Shown: piece by piece, positions 9,271-18,341 of the stretch
Position numbering within the stretch: the first letter of the stretch is position 1
Layout: every line of letters begins with the position of its first letter
Source of the DNA: Anaerolinea sp.
GTDB taxonomy: Bacteria; Chloroflexota; Anaerolineae; Aggregatilineales; Phototrophicaceae
DNA length: 38,993 bases
Direction: 5' to 3'
NCBI GenBank assembly: GCA_014879865.1
Contig: JACSRG010000481.1
Span: forward strand, 1 to 38,993
Position numbers and translations under genes: made by a program
The notes under the pieces: model-generated
The model's input: only the letters and a program-made list of their open reading frames with translations
Told to the model about the DNA's origin: nothing
The model's database searches: none

Positions 9271-9405
9271 ACTGCGGTTCAGGAATGGGCAGCCTGTTCG
9301 AACAAGCTCGAAAGTATGATCCTCAAGCACTTGTTTTAAATCGTCAAACGCCACGTTCTTGGGATTATTGCGGAGCTTCTGCAGACGGTTTTCACGTTTG
9401 CTCAA
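9271..9405 (-). pseudogene. degraded HicA-like toxin fragment
   Basis: LSKRENRLQKLRNNPKNVAFDDLKQVLEDHTFELVRT resembles the HicA N-terminal half; the expected G-S-H-H core is absent and the frame runs antisense into the antiporter gene; no HicB-like ORF. Confidence 0.6.
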
Positions 9406-9453
9406 GCTGTATTCTACGTTGGTTTTCCATACGGTGATCGTGTTCCTCCAAGA

Positions 9454-10089
9454 TTAGGCTGAGGAATTCTCGACCAAGTGACGCTGCAGCGCGATGGTCA
9501 CGGCTTCGGTGCGGTTGCCCGCGCCGAGCTTCGCCAGAATCGAGCTGACGTGAAACTTGACCGTCCGCTCGCTGATGACCAACTGCGCCGCGATCTCCTT
9601 GTTCTGCAAGCCGCGCACCATCAGCGCGAGGACTTCGCGTTCGCGCGGGGAAATCGGCTCGACGGGCGTTTCGGCAATATGGCGCAGCAGCTTCGAGGTG
9701 ACAATCGGCTGGAGCAGCGACCCGCCGCCGTAGACCACGCGCACGGCGTTGAATAACTCCTCACGCGGCGCGCCCTTGAGCAGGTAGCCGCGTGCGCCTG
9801 CCTGCACCGCGCTGACGATCCGCTCGTCGGTGTCGAAGGCGGTGAAGACAATCGCCGGGATGTTCAGCCCCGCGTCGCGCAGTCCGTTGAGCGTTTGCAC
9901 GCCGTCCAATTCGGGCATTTGTAGATCGAGCAGCAGCACATCCGGCGGAGACGCCAGCACTTTGGCGATCACCTCGCGTCCGTTGGATGCCGTGCCGACG
10001 ATCTCGAAATCGGGCTGCGTGCCGAGGATCGCCGCCAGTCCGTCCACGACGACCGGGTGATCGTCGGCGATCAAGATGCGAATGCTCAT
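9454..10089 (-). CDS. NarL/LuxR-family response regulator
   Basis: MSIRILIADDHPVVVDGL receiver; C-terminal ISPREREVLALMVRGLQNKEIAAQLVISERTVKFHVSSILAKLG. Start 10089 overlaps kinase stop (ATGA). Confidence 0.92.
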   Translation of the reverse strand: MSIRILIADDHPVVVDGLAAILGTQPDFEIVGTASNGREVIAKVLASPPDVLLLDLQMPELDGVQTLNGLRDAGLNIPAIVFTAFDTDERIVSAVQAGARGYLLKGAPREELFNAVRVVYGGGSLLQPIVTSKLLRHIAETPVEPISPREREVLALMVRGLQNKEIAAQLVISERTVKFHVSSILAKLGAGNRTEAVTIALQRHLVENSSA

Positions 10090-11261
10090 CGGCTGCCCTC
10101 CCCGGATGCCAATGGAATGATGATATGCAGCGATGCGCCTTCGCCCGGTTGTGTGCAAACCTCGAACGTTCCGCCGAGCAGCCGCGCCCGCTCGTTTAAG
10201 CCGATCAAGCCGAAACGATCCGCCGGAATGGTGGTCGGGTCGAAGCCCTGCCCGTCGTCCTCGATCAGCAGTTCGACCTGATCCGGCTGAGCGGTGAACG
10301 TCACCCAGATGTGCTTGGCGCTGGCGTGGCGGACGACATTGGTCAGTGCTTCTTGAGCAATGCGATACAGCCCCGCTTCGACGCGCATCGGCAGCGGGCG
10401 ATCCGCGCCGATCAGCTCGATGTGCGTCTGCAAGCCGCGATCCTCGCCGTAGCGCTTGACCAACGCCCGGAGCGCATCGCAGAACGACTGTTTTTCGAGC
10501 GGCGCGGCGCGCAAGTCCAGCACGGAACGGCGCGCTTCTTCCATGTTTGCCCGCGCCAGCGTCAACGCCCGCATGACGGCATCGTGCGCGCCTTCGACGT
10601 TCTCGACGTGCATCAACGCGTCGGCGGTTTCCAACTGCAAGGTGATCGCCGCGAGTCCCTGCGCCAGCGTATCATGGATTTCGCGCGCGAGGCGGTTGCG
10701 TTCTTCGAGCGCGCCGAGTTCTAGCGAACGGTCGAACAGGCGGGCGCGTTCGATGGCGATGCTCAACAAGCCGCCGACGGTATTCAACAGGCGCAGATCG
10801 TCAGCGGAAAGCTCGCTCCAATCGGCGCTGACGACGTTCAGCACGCCGACGCGCCGGTCATGGTGATAGAGCGGGACGCTGGCATGGTAGCGTAAGCCAC
10901 CCGTTTTTTCGGTCGAGAGGTACTTGAGGCGCGTGCAGGTGATGATGCTGACGTTGGCGGCGGTGTCGAGCGTGCCGAGCGCGTATTTTTCGAGACAGAA
11001 ACAGTCGTCGCCTTCCATGCTGGCGGGGTCGTGCTTGAGTCCCGGCGGGAGGTTGAGCGCCGCCGCGAGATAGGTCGCGCCGGTGTCCTCGCGCTGAAGC
11101 CAGATCCAACCCGTCTGCACGTTGAACAGCGCCGCGATGCTGTTGAGCGCCGCATCCAGCGCCCGCGACAGATCGACCTCGCGATTCAGCGCCTCGGCAA
11201 TCGTGTTGAGGATCGACAGCTCGTGGTTGCGCCGCATCAACTGATCGGTATCCGACATCAC
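10086..11261 (-). CDS. GAF-domain sensor histidine kinase (HisKA_3 / NarX-like)
   Basis: ERNRLAREIHDTLAQGLAAITLQ H-box; YRIAQEALTNVVRHA; DDGQGFD; GLIGLNERARLLGG. Confidence 0.92.
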   Translation of the reverse strand: MMSDTDQLMRRNHELSILNTIAEALNREVDLSRALDAALNSIAALFNVQTGWIWLQREDTGATYLAAALNLPPGLKHDPASMEGDDCFCLEKYALGTLDTAANVSIITCTRLKYLSTEKTGGLRYHASVPLYHHDRRVGVLNVVSADWSELSADDLRLLNTVGGLLSIAIERARLFDRSLELGALEERNRLAREIHDTLAQGLAAITLQLETADALMHVENVEGAHDAVMRALTLARANMEEARRSVLDLRAAPLEKQSFCDALRALVKRYGEDRGLQTHIELIGADRPLPMRVEAGLYRIAQEALTNVVRHASAKHIWVTFTAQPDQVELLIEDDGQGFDPTTIPADRFGLIGLNERARLLGGTFEVCTQPGEGASLHIIIPLASGEGSR

Positions 11262-11282
11262 ACCCCCAAAATAAACAAATCA

Positions 11283-11353
11283 ACCGCAGAGGACGCAGAG
11301 GGCGCAGAGAAAAATCATGCTTTTCTCTGCGTTCTCCGCGCTCTCTGCGGTTC
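11283..11353. repeat. intergenic hairpin of CGCAGAGG-type units, likely terminator of rpoD
   Basis: AACCGCAGAGGACGCAGAGGGCGCAGAGAAAA (11283-11314) and TTTTCTCTGCGTTCTCCGCGCTCTCTGCGGTT (11322-11353): 32-nt arms, 27 matches, 7-nt loop. Confidence 0.8.
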
Positions 11354-11378
11354 AAAGTTTTTCGCTTGACGACCCCGG

Positions 11379-12551
11379 TTAGCTCAGGTAGTCACGCAGA
11401 TTATGTGCCAAGCGCGGGTGACGCAAGCGGCGCAGCGCTTCTTTTTCAAGCTGGCGAATGCGTTCACGGCTGAGTCCGAACTTGTTGGCGATCTCTTCGA
11501 GCGTGTGCGGTTCGCCACCGCCCAAGCCGAAGCGCAGGCGCAGGATATGGCTTTGGCGCGGCGTGAGTTCGCTCAAAACTTCTTCAATCGTCTCTTGGAG
11601 CAAATGCTGCGTTGCCGATTCGACGGGGGAAGGCGAATCTTGATCTTCGATGAAGTCGCCGAATTCGCTGTCGCCGTCGTCGCCGACCGGACGTTCCAGC
11701 GCAATCGCGTGCTGGCTGGCGTCCATCATGCTGCGGATGGTGTCGGCGGGCAAATCCATCTCCCCGGCGATTTCTTCCGGCGAGGGGCGGCGTCCGAGGG
11801 TCTGTTCGAGTGCTTGCGCGGTGCGGTACATCTGACGGATGCGTTCCGTCATGTGGAGGGGGATGCGGATTGTACGGGTCTTTTGCGCGAGTGCGCGGGT
11901 GATCGCCTGACGAATCCACCACGTCGCATACGTGCTAAATCGATTACCGCGCCGATAATCGTATTTATCGACGGCGCGCATCAAGCCGACGTTGCCTTCC
12001 TGAATCAGATCGGGGAAGGGCAGCCCTTGACCCATGTAGCGCTTGGCGATGCTGACGACGAGGCGCGTGTTGGCGCGTCCAAGATGTTCCCGTGCCGCCT
12101 GACCATCGCTCACCAGCTTTTCGAGGTGTGCCAGCCACGCATCGCTGTACAGTTCGCGCGACCCCAAGCGTGTGAAGGTATCACGCGCCTGTTTGCCGAG
12201 TTCTATCCGTTTTGCCAGTTCGATTTCTTCTTGAGCGGTGAGCAGGGGTTCTTGCGCCATTTGCCGGAAATACAGTCCGACGGGGTCGTCGGCGGAGACA
12301 GCGCTGATATCGCCGACAGTGGGGTCTTGCAGGATTTCTTCCGGCTCGAACTCAGTATCTCCTTCTTCTGCAAGTATGAACGAGTCCGGCGGTTCACTTT
12401 CTTGGCGCAGTTCTATCCCTAACTCGTCAAGCTCGTACAGAATGGTCTCGATGGCCGTTACGTCGTCGCCATCCTCATCCAGCACTTCAAGCACGTCTTC
12501 AAAGGTGACATACCCGCGCTGGTCAGCCCGGTTCAGAAGTTCCTGTAACAC
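11379..12551 (-). CDS. rpoD: RNA polymerase sigma factor, RpoD/SigA family
   Basis: PFPDLIQEGNVGLMRAVDKYDYRRGNRFSTYATWWIRQAITRAL; HTH LEEIANKFGLSRERIRQLEKEALRRLRHP. Start proposed as GTG 12551 after GGAGG; ORF track start 12626. Confidence 0.93.
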   Translation of the reverse strand: MLQELLNRADQRGYVTFEDVLEVLDEDGDDVTAIETILYELDELGIELRQESEPPDSFILAEEGDTEFEPEEILQDPTVGDISAVSADDPVGLYFRQMAQEPLLTAQEEIELAKRIELGKQARDTFTRLGSRELYSDAWLAHLEKLVSDGQAAREHLGRANTRLVVSIAKRYMGQGLPFPDLIQEGNVGLMRAVDKYDYRRGNRFSTYATWWIRQAITRALAQKTRTIRIPLHMTERIRQMYRTAQALEQTLGRRPSPEEIAGEMDLPADTIRSMMDASQHAIALERPVGDDGDSEFGDFIEDQDSPSPVESATQHLLQETIEEVLSELTPRQSHILRLRFGLGGGEPHTLEEIANKFGLSRERIRQLEKEALRRLRHPRLAHNLRDYLS

Positions 12552-12704
12552 GACAGCTACTTGCCTCCGTATAAGATGGCATAACAAGTGCCACGTTCGT
12601 ACACGCTGTACAAACCCGTCAAGCAAAAACGATCACTCTTTTTTAAAACCCTCATATTGTAACACACTAAACCTGACTTTGTGAATTACTGTGCAGAGCA
12701 AGTT

Positions 12705-13094
12705 TTAGGAAACTGCCCATACCCGTTCGCCGTTCAAAATGCGGCGTAAGTGATCGGGGAAGTCCTGCCGGTTGACCGGTTTACCGATGAATCCGTCGAA
12801 ACCCTTGTGCAGCGCCGAGACGGATTCACTTATATGCACAGTGTACGCCACGATTGGAATCTCTGTGCCAAAACGGGCGCGCAGTAGGTCGAGGACTTCA
12901 TAGCCATTCTGTACGGGCAGTTCCAGATCGACGAAAATCACTGCCGGTTGGACGATTTGATCAAGGGCATCGGCGACGAGCGCCGGGTGGTTGATGCTGC
13001 TGGCACTCACCCCTTCGGCAGACAGCAGTTTCTCCAGCACAATCGCGCTCATCCGGTCATCTTCGATGATCAGTGCGTGTTTGGTTTGGCTCAC
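12705..13094 (-). CDS. single-domain response regulator (receiver only)
   Basis: ALIIEDDRMSAIVL; VIFVDLELPVQNGYEVL; DGFIGKPVN. Confidence 0.85.
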   Translation of the reverse strand: MSQTKHALIIEDDRMSAIVLEKLLSAEGVSASSINHPALVADALDQIVQPAVIFVDLELPVQNGYEVLDLLRARFGTEIPIVAYTVHISESVSALHKGFDGFIGKPVNRQDFPDHLRRILNGERVWAVS

Positions 13095-13126
13095 AATGAG
13101 TCTCCGTTCTTGAATAGGCGGATTGT

Positions 13127-13525
13127 TTAGCTTGGACGCCAGACCGTTTCGCCCTGCAAAATGCGATCAATCAGGCTGGCAAAGATGCTGCTGTCAATCG
13201 GCTTGCCGATCACGCCATCAAAACCGGCTTTGCGCAGCAGTTCGACTTCCTCGTTCATCACGCTGGCAGTCACGGCGACGATTTTGGTCGTAGAGAAATC
13301 GTCACGTTCCCGCAGCGTCTTCAAGACATGAAATCCATCATAGGGCTGCATGTGAATATCCACAAGCACGATGTCCGGTTTGAAGGTCAGCCCTTGAAGG
13401 CGGCTTAAGAAGTCGGTGCTGTCTTCGAAAACGCCAACCTCGGTATAGTTGAGCTTACGTGTTAAGAGAAGCTGCATGACTTGGCGGCTAAGTGGATCGT
13501 CATCAAAGTAGGCAATCGCAGGCAT
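13127..13525 (-). CDS. single-domain response regulator (receiver only)
   Basis: AYFDDDPLSRQVMQLLL; IVLVDIHMQPYDGFHVL; DGVIGKPID. Confidence 0.85.
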   Translation of the reverse strand: MPAIAYFDDDPLSRQVMQLLLTRKLNYTEVGVFEDSTDFLSRLQGLTFKPDIVLVDIHMQPYDGFHVLKTLRERDDFSTTKIVAVTASVMNEEVELLRKAGFDGVIGKPIDSSIFASLIDRILQGETVWRPS

Positions 13526-13570
13526 GGTTATTTTCCTTTAACGCGAGTCAGTAAATTTGCACACAGCCGG

Positions 13571-15028
13571 CTAAGCTGTGGTTAAGGGTAGGGCAGACGA
13601 AAGCGGCAGCAGCGCGGTAAAGGTTGCGCCCTGCCCGTAGATGCTTTCGACCTTCAGTGCGCCGCCGTGTGCTTCTGTCAGCCGCCGCGCGATAGGCAGT
13701 CCCAAACCCGTGCCTTTGCCCACGCGCAAGCCAACTTCCGTTTGGCGGAAGGTTTCAAAAATCGACTCCATATCCTGCTGCCGAATGCCGGGTCCCGTGT
13801 CGGCGACGCTGATTACCATGCTGGCGTCCTGCTGGTGCGCGCTGATCGTTATGCTTCCCTGTTCGGTGAATTTGCAGGCGTTCGAAATCAGATTGAGCAG
13901 CACTTGCCGGATGCGCAAGCGATCCCCGCGTACGGTAGGCAGAGGATCGTCGAGTTCTAACCGGATGCTGACCGGTTTGCCCTGCACGAGCGTCTGCGCG
14001 GTTTTCTCAAGCCCGCGCAGCTCCTGTTCGATGCTGACGCCATCCTCGACGAACAACTGGAGCGACCCGGACTCGATTTTGGAGATGTCGAGCACATCGT
14101 TGATCAGCGCGAGCAAATGCCGGCTGCTCGACACAATGTTGCCCGCTGCTTCTTTCTGCTCCGCGTTGACTTCCCCGAACATTCCTTCGCGGATGAACTC
14201 GCTGAAATTGATGATCGAGTTCAGCGGTGTACGCAGTTCATGGCTCATCGCCGCTAAAAACTGCGACTTGATGCGGTTGGCGCGTTCCGCTTCAGCGCGG
14301 GCATGATTCGCCTGCTCGTTGGCGTCTGCCAGTTCGGTGGTGCGTGCCTGTACCCGCGCTTCGAGCGTCGCTACGAGATCATTGACCTCGGCGACTCGCT
14401 GTTCAAACTCGCGCCGCAGATAACTGACATATGCCAGCACCAGTAGGATCGTGAAGACTGCCGCCGCGCTGGCTCCTGTTGGCGTGATAAAGGACTCGCC
14501 ATTTTCGAGCGGCGGTGTCGCGCCGTTGTTTGTTTGAACGATGACGATGACGATGAAGAAGATTACGATTGCCAACCCCGCCCACAGCAGTCGGCTGCGA
14601 GGTAGGATGAGCGAGGCGAACAGCAGGTTGATCATGGCAAGCGGCAGCGCTGAACCATCCCAGTAGCCGCTGGCGAACATCAAACCAGCCTGAACCAAGA
14701 CCAAGAAGGCGACTGTAATCACGCCGCCGAGGTAAATGTGACCGCGCGCTACTACGATGAGCGCGATAACCGGTCCCGCGACGAATGCCAGCAGGTCGAT
14801 GATGGGGAGTGTAAACCGCGTTGCCGAGAGCAGGGCGAACCCAAAGGCGATTATGAGTAGGACGGGCAAAAATCCGCGCAGCGTGCGTTCAACAAATGCA
14901 CGTTCACGCTGTGGACTGCGCGGGGAAATCCACGCCATCCACAGACGATAGATGCCATTCGCAGGCAGGGGAGAGGTGTTCGAGCGTGACATAGGGCAGC
15001 ACCCCGCTGTGATAGTATAAGAATACAT
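13571..15028 (-). CDS. membrane-bound sensor histidine kinase
   Basis: N-terminal TM helices, coiled coil, FLAAMSHELRTPLNSIINFSEF H-box, DTGPGIRQQDMESIFETFRQ, GTGLGLPIARRL. Confidence 0.9.
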   Translation of the reverse strand: MYSYTITAGCCPMSRSNTSPLPANGIYRLWMAWISPRSPQRERAFVERTLRGFLPVLLIIAFGFALLSATRFTLPIIDLLAFVAGPVIALIVVARGHIYLGGVITVAFLVLVQAGLMFASGYWDGSALPLAMINLLFASLILPRSRLLWAGLAIVIFFIVIVIVQTNNGATPPLENGESFITPTGASAAAVFTILLVLAYVSYLRREFEQRVAEVNDLVATLEARVQARTTELADANEQANHARAEAERANRIKSQFLAAMSHELRTPLNSIINFSEFIREGMFGEVNAEQKEAAGNIVSSSRHLLALINDVLDISKIESGSLQLFVEDGVSIEQELRGLEKTAQTLVQGKPVSIRLELDDPLPTVRGDRLRIRQVLLNLISNACKFTEQGSITISAHQQDASMVISVADTGPGIRQQDMESIFETFRQTEVGLRVGKGTGLGLPIARRLTEAHGGALKVESIYGQGATFTALLPLSSALPLTTA

Positions 15029-15137
15029 GATTTAGCACTGACATTTAACCTATTATAAGATCATATCTCCATTTTGAGGCTTAATCTTGGCGCGCCGCGC
15101 GACATGCGGCGGGTTTCTGCGTTGAGACATGGGGAGA

Positions 15138-15166
15138 TTGCAGAAAAAACAACCCACCGTTATGAT
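15138..15166 (+). promoter_or_regulatory. sigma70-type promoter for DnaB-like gene
   Basis: TTGCAG (15138-15143) - 17 nt - TATGAT (15161-15166), upstream of ATG 15197. Confidence 0.55.
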
Positions 15167-15196
15167 ACATACTAGACATGGCATTTGAGGGCAGCA

Positions 15197-16402
15197 ATGA
15201 CGACCCGACGTTTCACCGATCAGTTTCCGCCAAATCCTGACGAGCAGCCCCCAGCGAGCGAAAGACCCGCCGTACCTGCCAAACGCCCGCAGCCGATTCC
15301 CCAACCAGCACAGCCAAAACCGTCAGGAGCGCCTGCTCCGGCGAGTTCGAGCGCGCCGCGCGGCAATGCGCATCTCCCACGCACGCTGACACAGGTGCTC
15401 AATGAAGCAGATGAGCGCGTGACGCGCGGTGATCTAGTCGATTACGTCCCGCTGCCTACCGGGTTCGATCCGCTTGATGGGTTTATCGGGGGCGGTTTGC
15501 GCAAAACCGAACTGGTACTGCTTGGCGGCGCGCAGGGTATCGGCAAGACGATTGCCACGCTGCAAATCGCGCGGAACATCGCGCAGCGCCCGGATCAGTA
15601 CGTGTTCTACCTCTCCTACGAACACACCGAAACGCATCTGATGCACCGCCTGCTGTGTTTGGAAAGCATCAACCCGCCGGAGATCGACCTCAGCCGGGGG
15701 CTAAAGCTGCGCGACCTGTACCAGATCATCGTGGCGCAGCGCGCGAAAGAGTTCATGGGGCGCGAAGGCGGCGCGGGGTCGCTGCAAACGATTCTGCGCG
15801 ACAACCCCAAGACCGCGCCGGGGTTGAGCCGCATCGTTCGCTACGCCGACCGCATGATCCTCGTCAAGGCAAGCCCGGCAGTGACGACGCTGCGCTCGAT
15901 CAAGGAGATGACCGCGCGCCTGTGCGATGCGACCGGCGGCAACGTCGCCGTGTTCATCGACTACTTGCAGAAGATCGCCGTTCACCCGGAACGCCCACGC
16001 GACGAAAACGACAAGGTGACAATCATCGTCGAGGGATTGAAGGACATCGCCATGTCGCTTGACGTGCCGGTGTGGGCGATTGTCGCGGCGGATCGTGAAG
16101 GCTTGAAGAGCAAGCGCATTCACTTGTTTCACTTGCGCGGCAGCAGCGCGCTCGACTACGAGTCGGACATCGCGTTGATCATGAACAACAAGTACCAGAT
16201 CATGTCGAAAGACCACGCGGCGTTCAATCCGTATACCGCCAAGCAGTTCCGCGATTGGGTGGTGTGGACAATTGAGAAGAATCGCGCCGGTCGCGCGATG
16301 CAGGACATGGAATTTCAGCTACACGGTCAGCATTTCGCCTTCGACCCGCGCGGTCAAAAGGTGCAGCAGCAGTTAATCGACGACAAGATCATCGAAACAT
16401 AA
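15197..16402 (+). CDS. DnaB-like helicase C-terminal (RecA-fold) domain protein
   Basis: GGAQGIGKT Walker A, FIDYLQKI Walker B, LRGSSALDYESDIALIMN, IEKNRAGRAMQDMEFQL; Pro-rich N-terminus instead of a DnaB N domain. Confidence 0.8.
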   Translation: MTTRRFTDQFPPNPDEQPPASERPAVPAKRPQPIPQPAQPKPSGAPAPASSSAPRGNAHLPRTLTQVLNEADERVTRGDLVDYVPLPTGFDPLDGFIGGGLRKTELVLLGGAQGIGKTIATLQIARNIAQRPDQYVFYLSYEHTETHLMHRLLCLESINPPEIDLSRGLKLRDLYQIIVAQRAKEFMGREGGAGSLQTILRDNPKTAPGLSRIVRYADRMILVKASPAVTTLRSIKEMTARLCDATGGNVAVFIDYLQKIAVHPERPRDENDKVTIIVEGLKDIAMSLDVPVWAIVAADREGLKSKRIHLFHLRGSSALDYESDIALIMNNKYQIMSKDHAAFNPYTAKQFRDWVVWTIEKNRAGRAMQDMEFQLHGQHFAFDPRGQKVQQQLIDDKIIET

Positions 16403-16406
16403 GCAG

Positions 16407-16435
16407 AAGGACGAGGCACTGCCTCGTCCTTTTGT
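16407..16435. terminator. Rho-independent terminator between convergent genes
   Basis: AAGGACGAGGCA-c-TGCCTCGTCCTT (16407-16431), then TTTGTTTATT. Confidence 0.85.
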
Positions 16436-16462
16436 TTATTGAGACTCCCTCTTGCGTTGCCC

Positions 16463-17428
16463 CTACTCGTTTGGAGCGTCGACCGGTTGTGCCGGGCGGA
16501 TAAAATTGAGCTTCGACAATTCGCGCACCTGTTGATCGGCGCGGTAGCTGCTGCGCACGAGCGGTCCGCTTTCCACCCACTTGAAGCCCAGTTCCAACCC
16601 GATTTCCTTGATGCGGTCAAATTCCTCCGGCAGATAGAAGCGTTCGACCGCGAGATGCTGCTTGCTCGGCTGGAGATACTGCCCGACGGTCAAAATATCG
16701 ACGCCGCAGTTCGCCAGATCGCGCATAACCTCGACCACTTCGTCGAACGTTTCGCCCAACCCGACCATGATCCCGCTCTTGGTCAGCACGAGCGGATCCA
16801 TCTGTTTGGCGTTGGTCAGCGTCGTCATCGCCCATTCGTAATGATCCTGCGGCTGTACCTTGCGGAACAGGCGCGGCACGGTCTCGACGTTGTGATTCAG
16901 GATTTCCGGCTGCGCGTCCATGACGATCTTGAGCGCTTCGGGACTGCCCTTGAAGTCAGGGATCAGCACTTCGATACTGCACCCCGGCTGAAGCTGGCGA
17001 ATGCGCTTAATGACCATCGCGAAGATCGGCGCGCCGCCGTCCTTGCGTTCGTCACGGTTGACACTCGTAATCACGACGTGGCGCAGATTCATCGCCTTGA
17101 CCGACTCGGCAACGCGATTTGGTTCGTTCCAGTCGAGCGGACTCGGACGCCCGGTTTTGATGTCGCAGAAGCCGCACGAGCGCGTGCAGGTATCGCCCAT
17201 CATCAAAAACGTCGCCGTGCCGCGTCCCCAGCATTCGCCGAGATTCGGGCATTGGGCTTCTTCGCAGACAGTATGCAGGCTCTTTTCGCGCATCAAGCCG
17301 TAGACGCGTTCGTAAGTTTCGCCGCTCGGCGCACGCACCTTGATCCACGGGGGACGACGGCGCGGGTGTTCAGGATCAGGCTTCCATTCCGTGTTAGGAA
17401 TGGCGTTCGGATTGATCAGGTCAGTCAC
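16463..17428 (-). CDS. lipA: lipoyl synthase
   Basis: [48 protein letters not shown]; radical SAM CxxxCxxC motif. Confidence 0.95.
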   Translation of the reverse strand: MTDLINPNAIPNTEWKPDPEHPRRRPPWIKVRAPSGETYERVYGLMREKSLHTVCEEAQCPNLGECWGRGTATFLMMGDTCTRSCGFCDIKTGRPSPLDWNEPNRVAESVKAMNLRHVVITSVNRDERKDGGAPIFAMVIKRIRQLQPGCSIEVLIPDFKGSPEALKIVMDAQPEILNHNVETVPRLFRKVQPQDHYEWAMTTLTNAKQMDPLVLTKSGIMVGLGETFDEVVEVMRDLANCGVDILTVGQYLQPSKQHLAVERFYLPEEFDRIKEIGLELGFKWVESGPLVRSSYRADQQVRELSKLNFIRPAQPVDAPNE

Positions 17429-17468
17429 AACAAAGCTCCGTTACAACTTGGCTTATCCCATTATACGC

Positions 17469-18341
17469 CTAGCGCAAAATCAAATCGAGTTCCACTGCGC
17501 TGATGTTCAGCGTTCGCTTAAGATGATGCCACAGCGCGCGCGTGACAAGCTCGCGGAAGGCGATCACGACGGCAGCCGTGCTCGGCGCAATGATGATGGT
17601 CGCGCTGAAGTTCGCGCCGAAGCGGACGAGCAGCGACGGCAGAACATACAGCGCGATGACTGCGGCGAGCAGGTAGGTCAGCAGCGTGAGCAGCGCCCAC
17701 GCACCGAGCGCGAAGCCGCGTACATTCCGGCTGTTGACCGCATACGCCGGGATCACCATGCCGAGCACCGCCGCGATCACCGGCATGTTCAGGAAGTCGT
17801 AGAACAGGAACAGCGCGAACGAGATGGCGTCGATTAGCCAGAAGTGGACGGCGCGCTGCCCGGTCAGCGGGTAGGCGACCGCGCCGAACAGGAACGGCGA
17901 CGCGACAATGCCGAGCATGAAGATCGCTTGCAGCGGCAGCCGCCAGCGGCGCTGCGCCTCGAAAAACGCCGTGCAGTGAATCCAGTGGATGCCCATCCGT
18001 CCGAGCGGCAGCGCGCTCATCAGGTCGTAGGTATGCAGTTCGTGATTGCGCGCAATCGTCCCGCTGACGGTGGTCACGATCAGCAGGCTGAACGCCATAT
18101 TCGCCGCCAGCGCGATCAGCGGGGAGGGGAAGAACAGCCCGATCACCGCGATGTTGATCACCGGGATGAACGCCAGCAGCCCGATGAAGCGGATCACCTG
18201 CGTGACATGGGGCGTTTGCGGGCGCGGGCGCGCGGCGATGCGCTGGTGGAGCAGCGTAAGCAGGCGTTCGTAGCCTCGCCAGATGCGCGGCTCGCGCTTG
18301 AGCGGCTCGTTCAACGTGCGGTACAGTCGCCAAGTTAGCAT
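17469..18341 (-). CDS. ABC-2-like polytopic membrane protein A3
   Basis: Multiple TM helices; VSGTIARNHELHTYDLMSALPLG; C-terminal FRELVTRALWHHLKRTLN shared with A2. Start ATG 18341 overlaps the upstream stop. Confidence 0.7.
   Translation of the reverse strand: MLTWRLYRTLNEPLKREPRIWRGYERLLTLLHQRIAARPRPQTPHVTQVIRFIGLLAFIPVINIAVIGLFFPSPLIALAANMAFSLLIVTTVSGTIARNHELHTYDLMSALPLGRMGIHWIHCTAFFEAQRRWRLPLQAIFMLGIVASPFLFGAVAYPLTGQRAVHFWLIDAISFALFLFYDFLNMPVIAAVLGMVIPAYAVNSRNVRGFALGAWALLTLLTYLLAAVIALYVLPSLLVRFGANFSATIIIAPSTAAVVIAFRELVTRALWHHLKRTLNISAVELDLILR

Noticed and set aside
15053-15304. 83-aa minus ORF in the HK/DnaB-like intergenic region
   Set aside because: Overlaps the proposed promoter and start of the DnaB-like gene; no recognisable motif.
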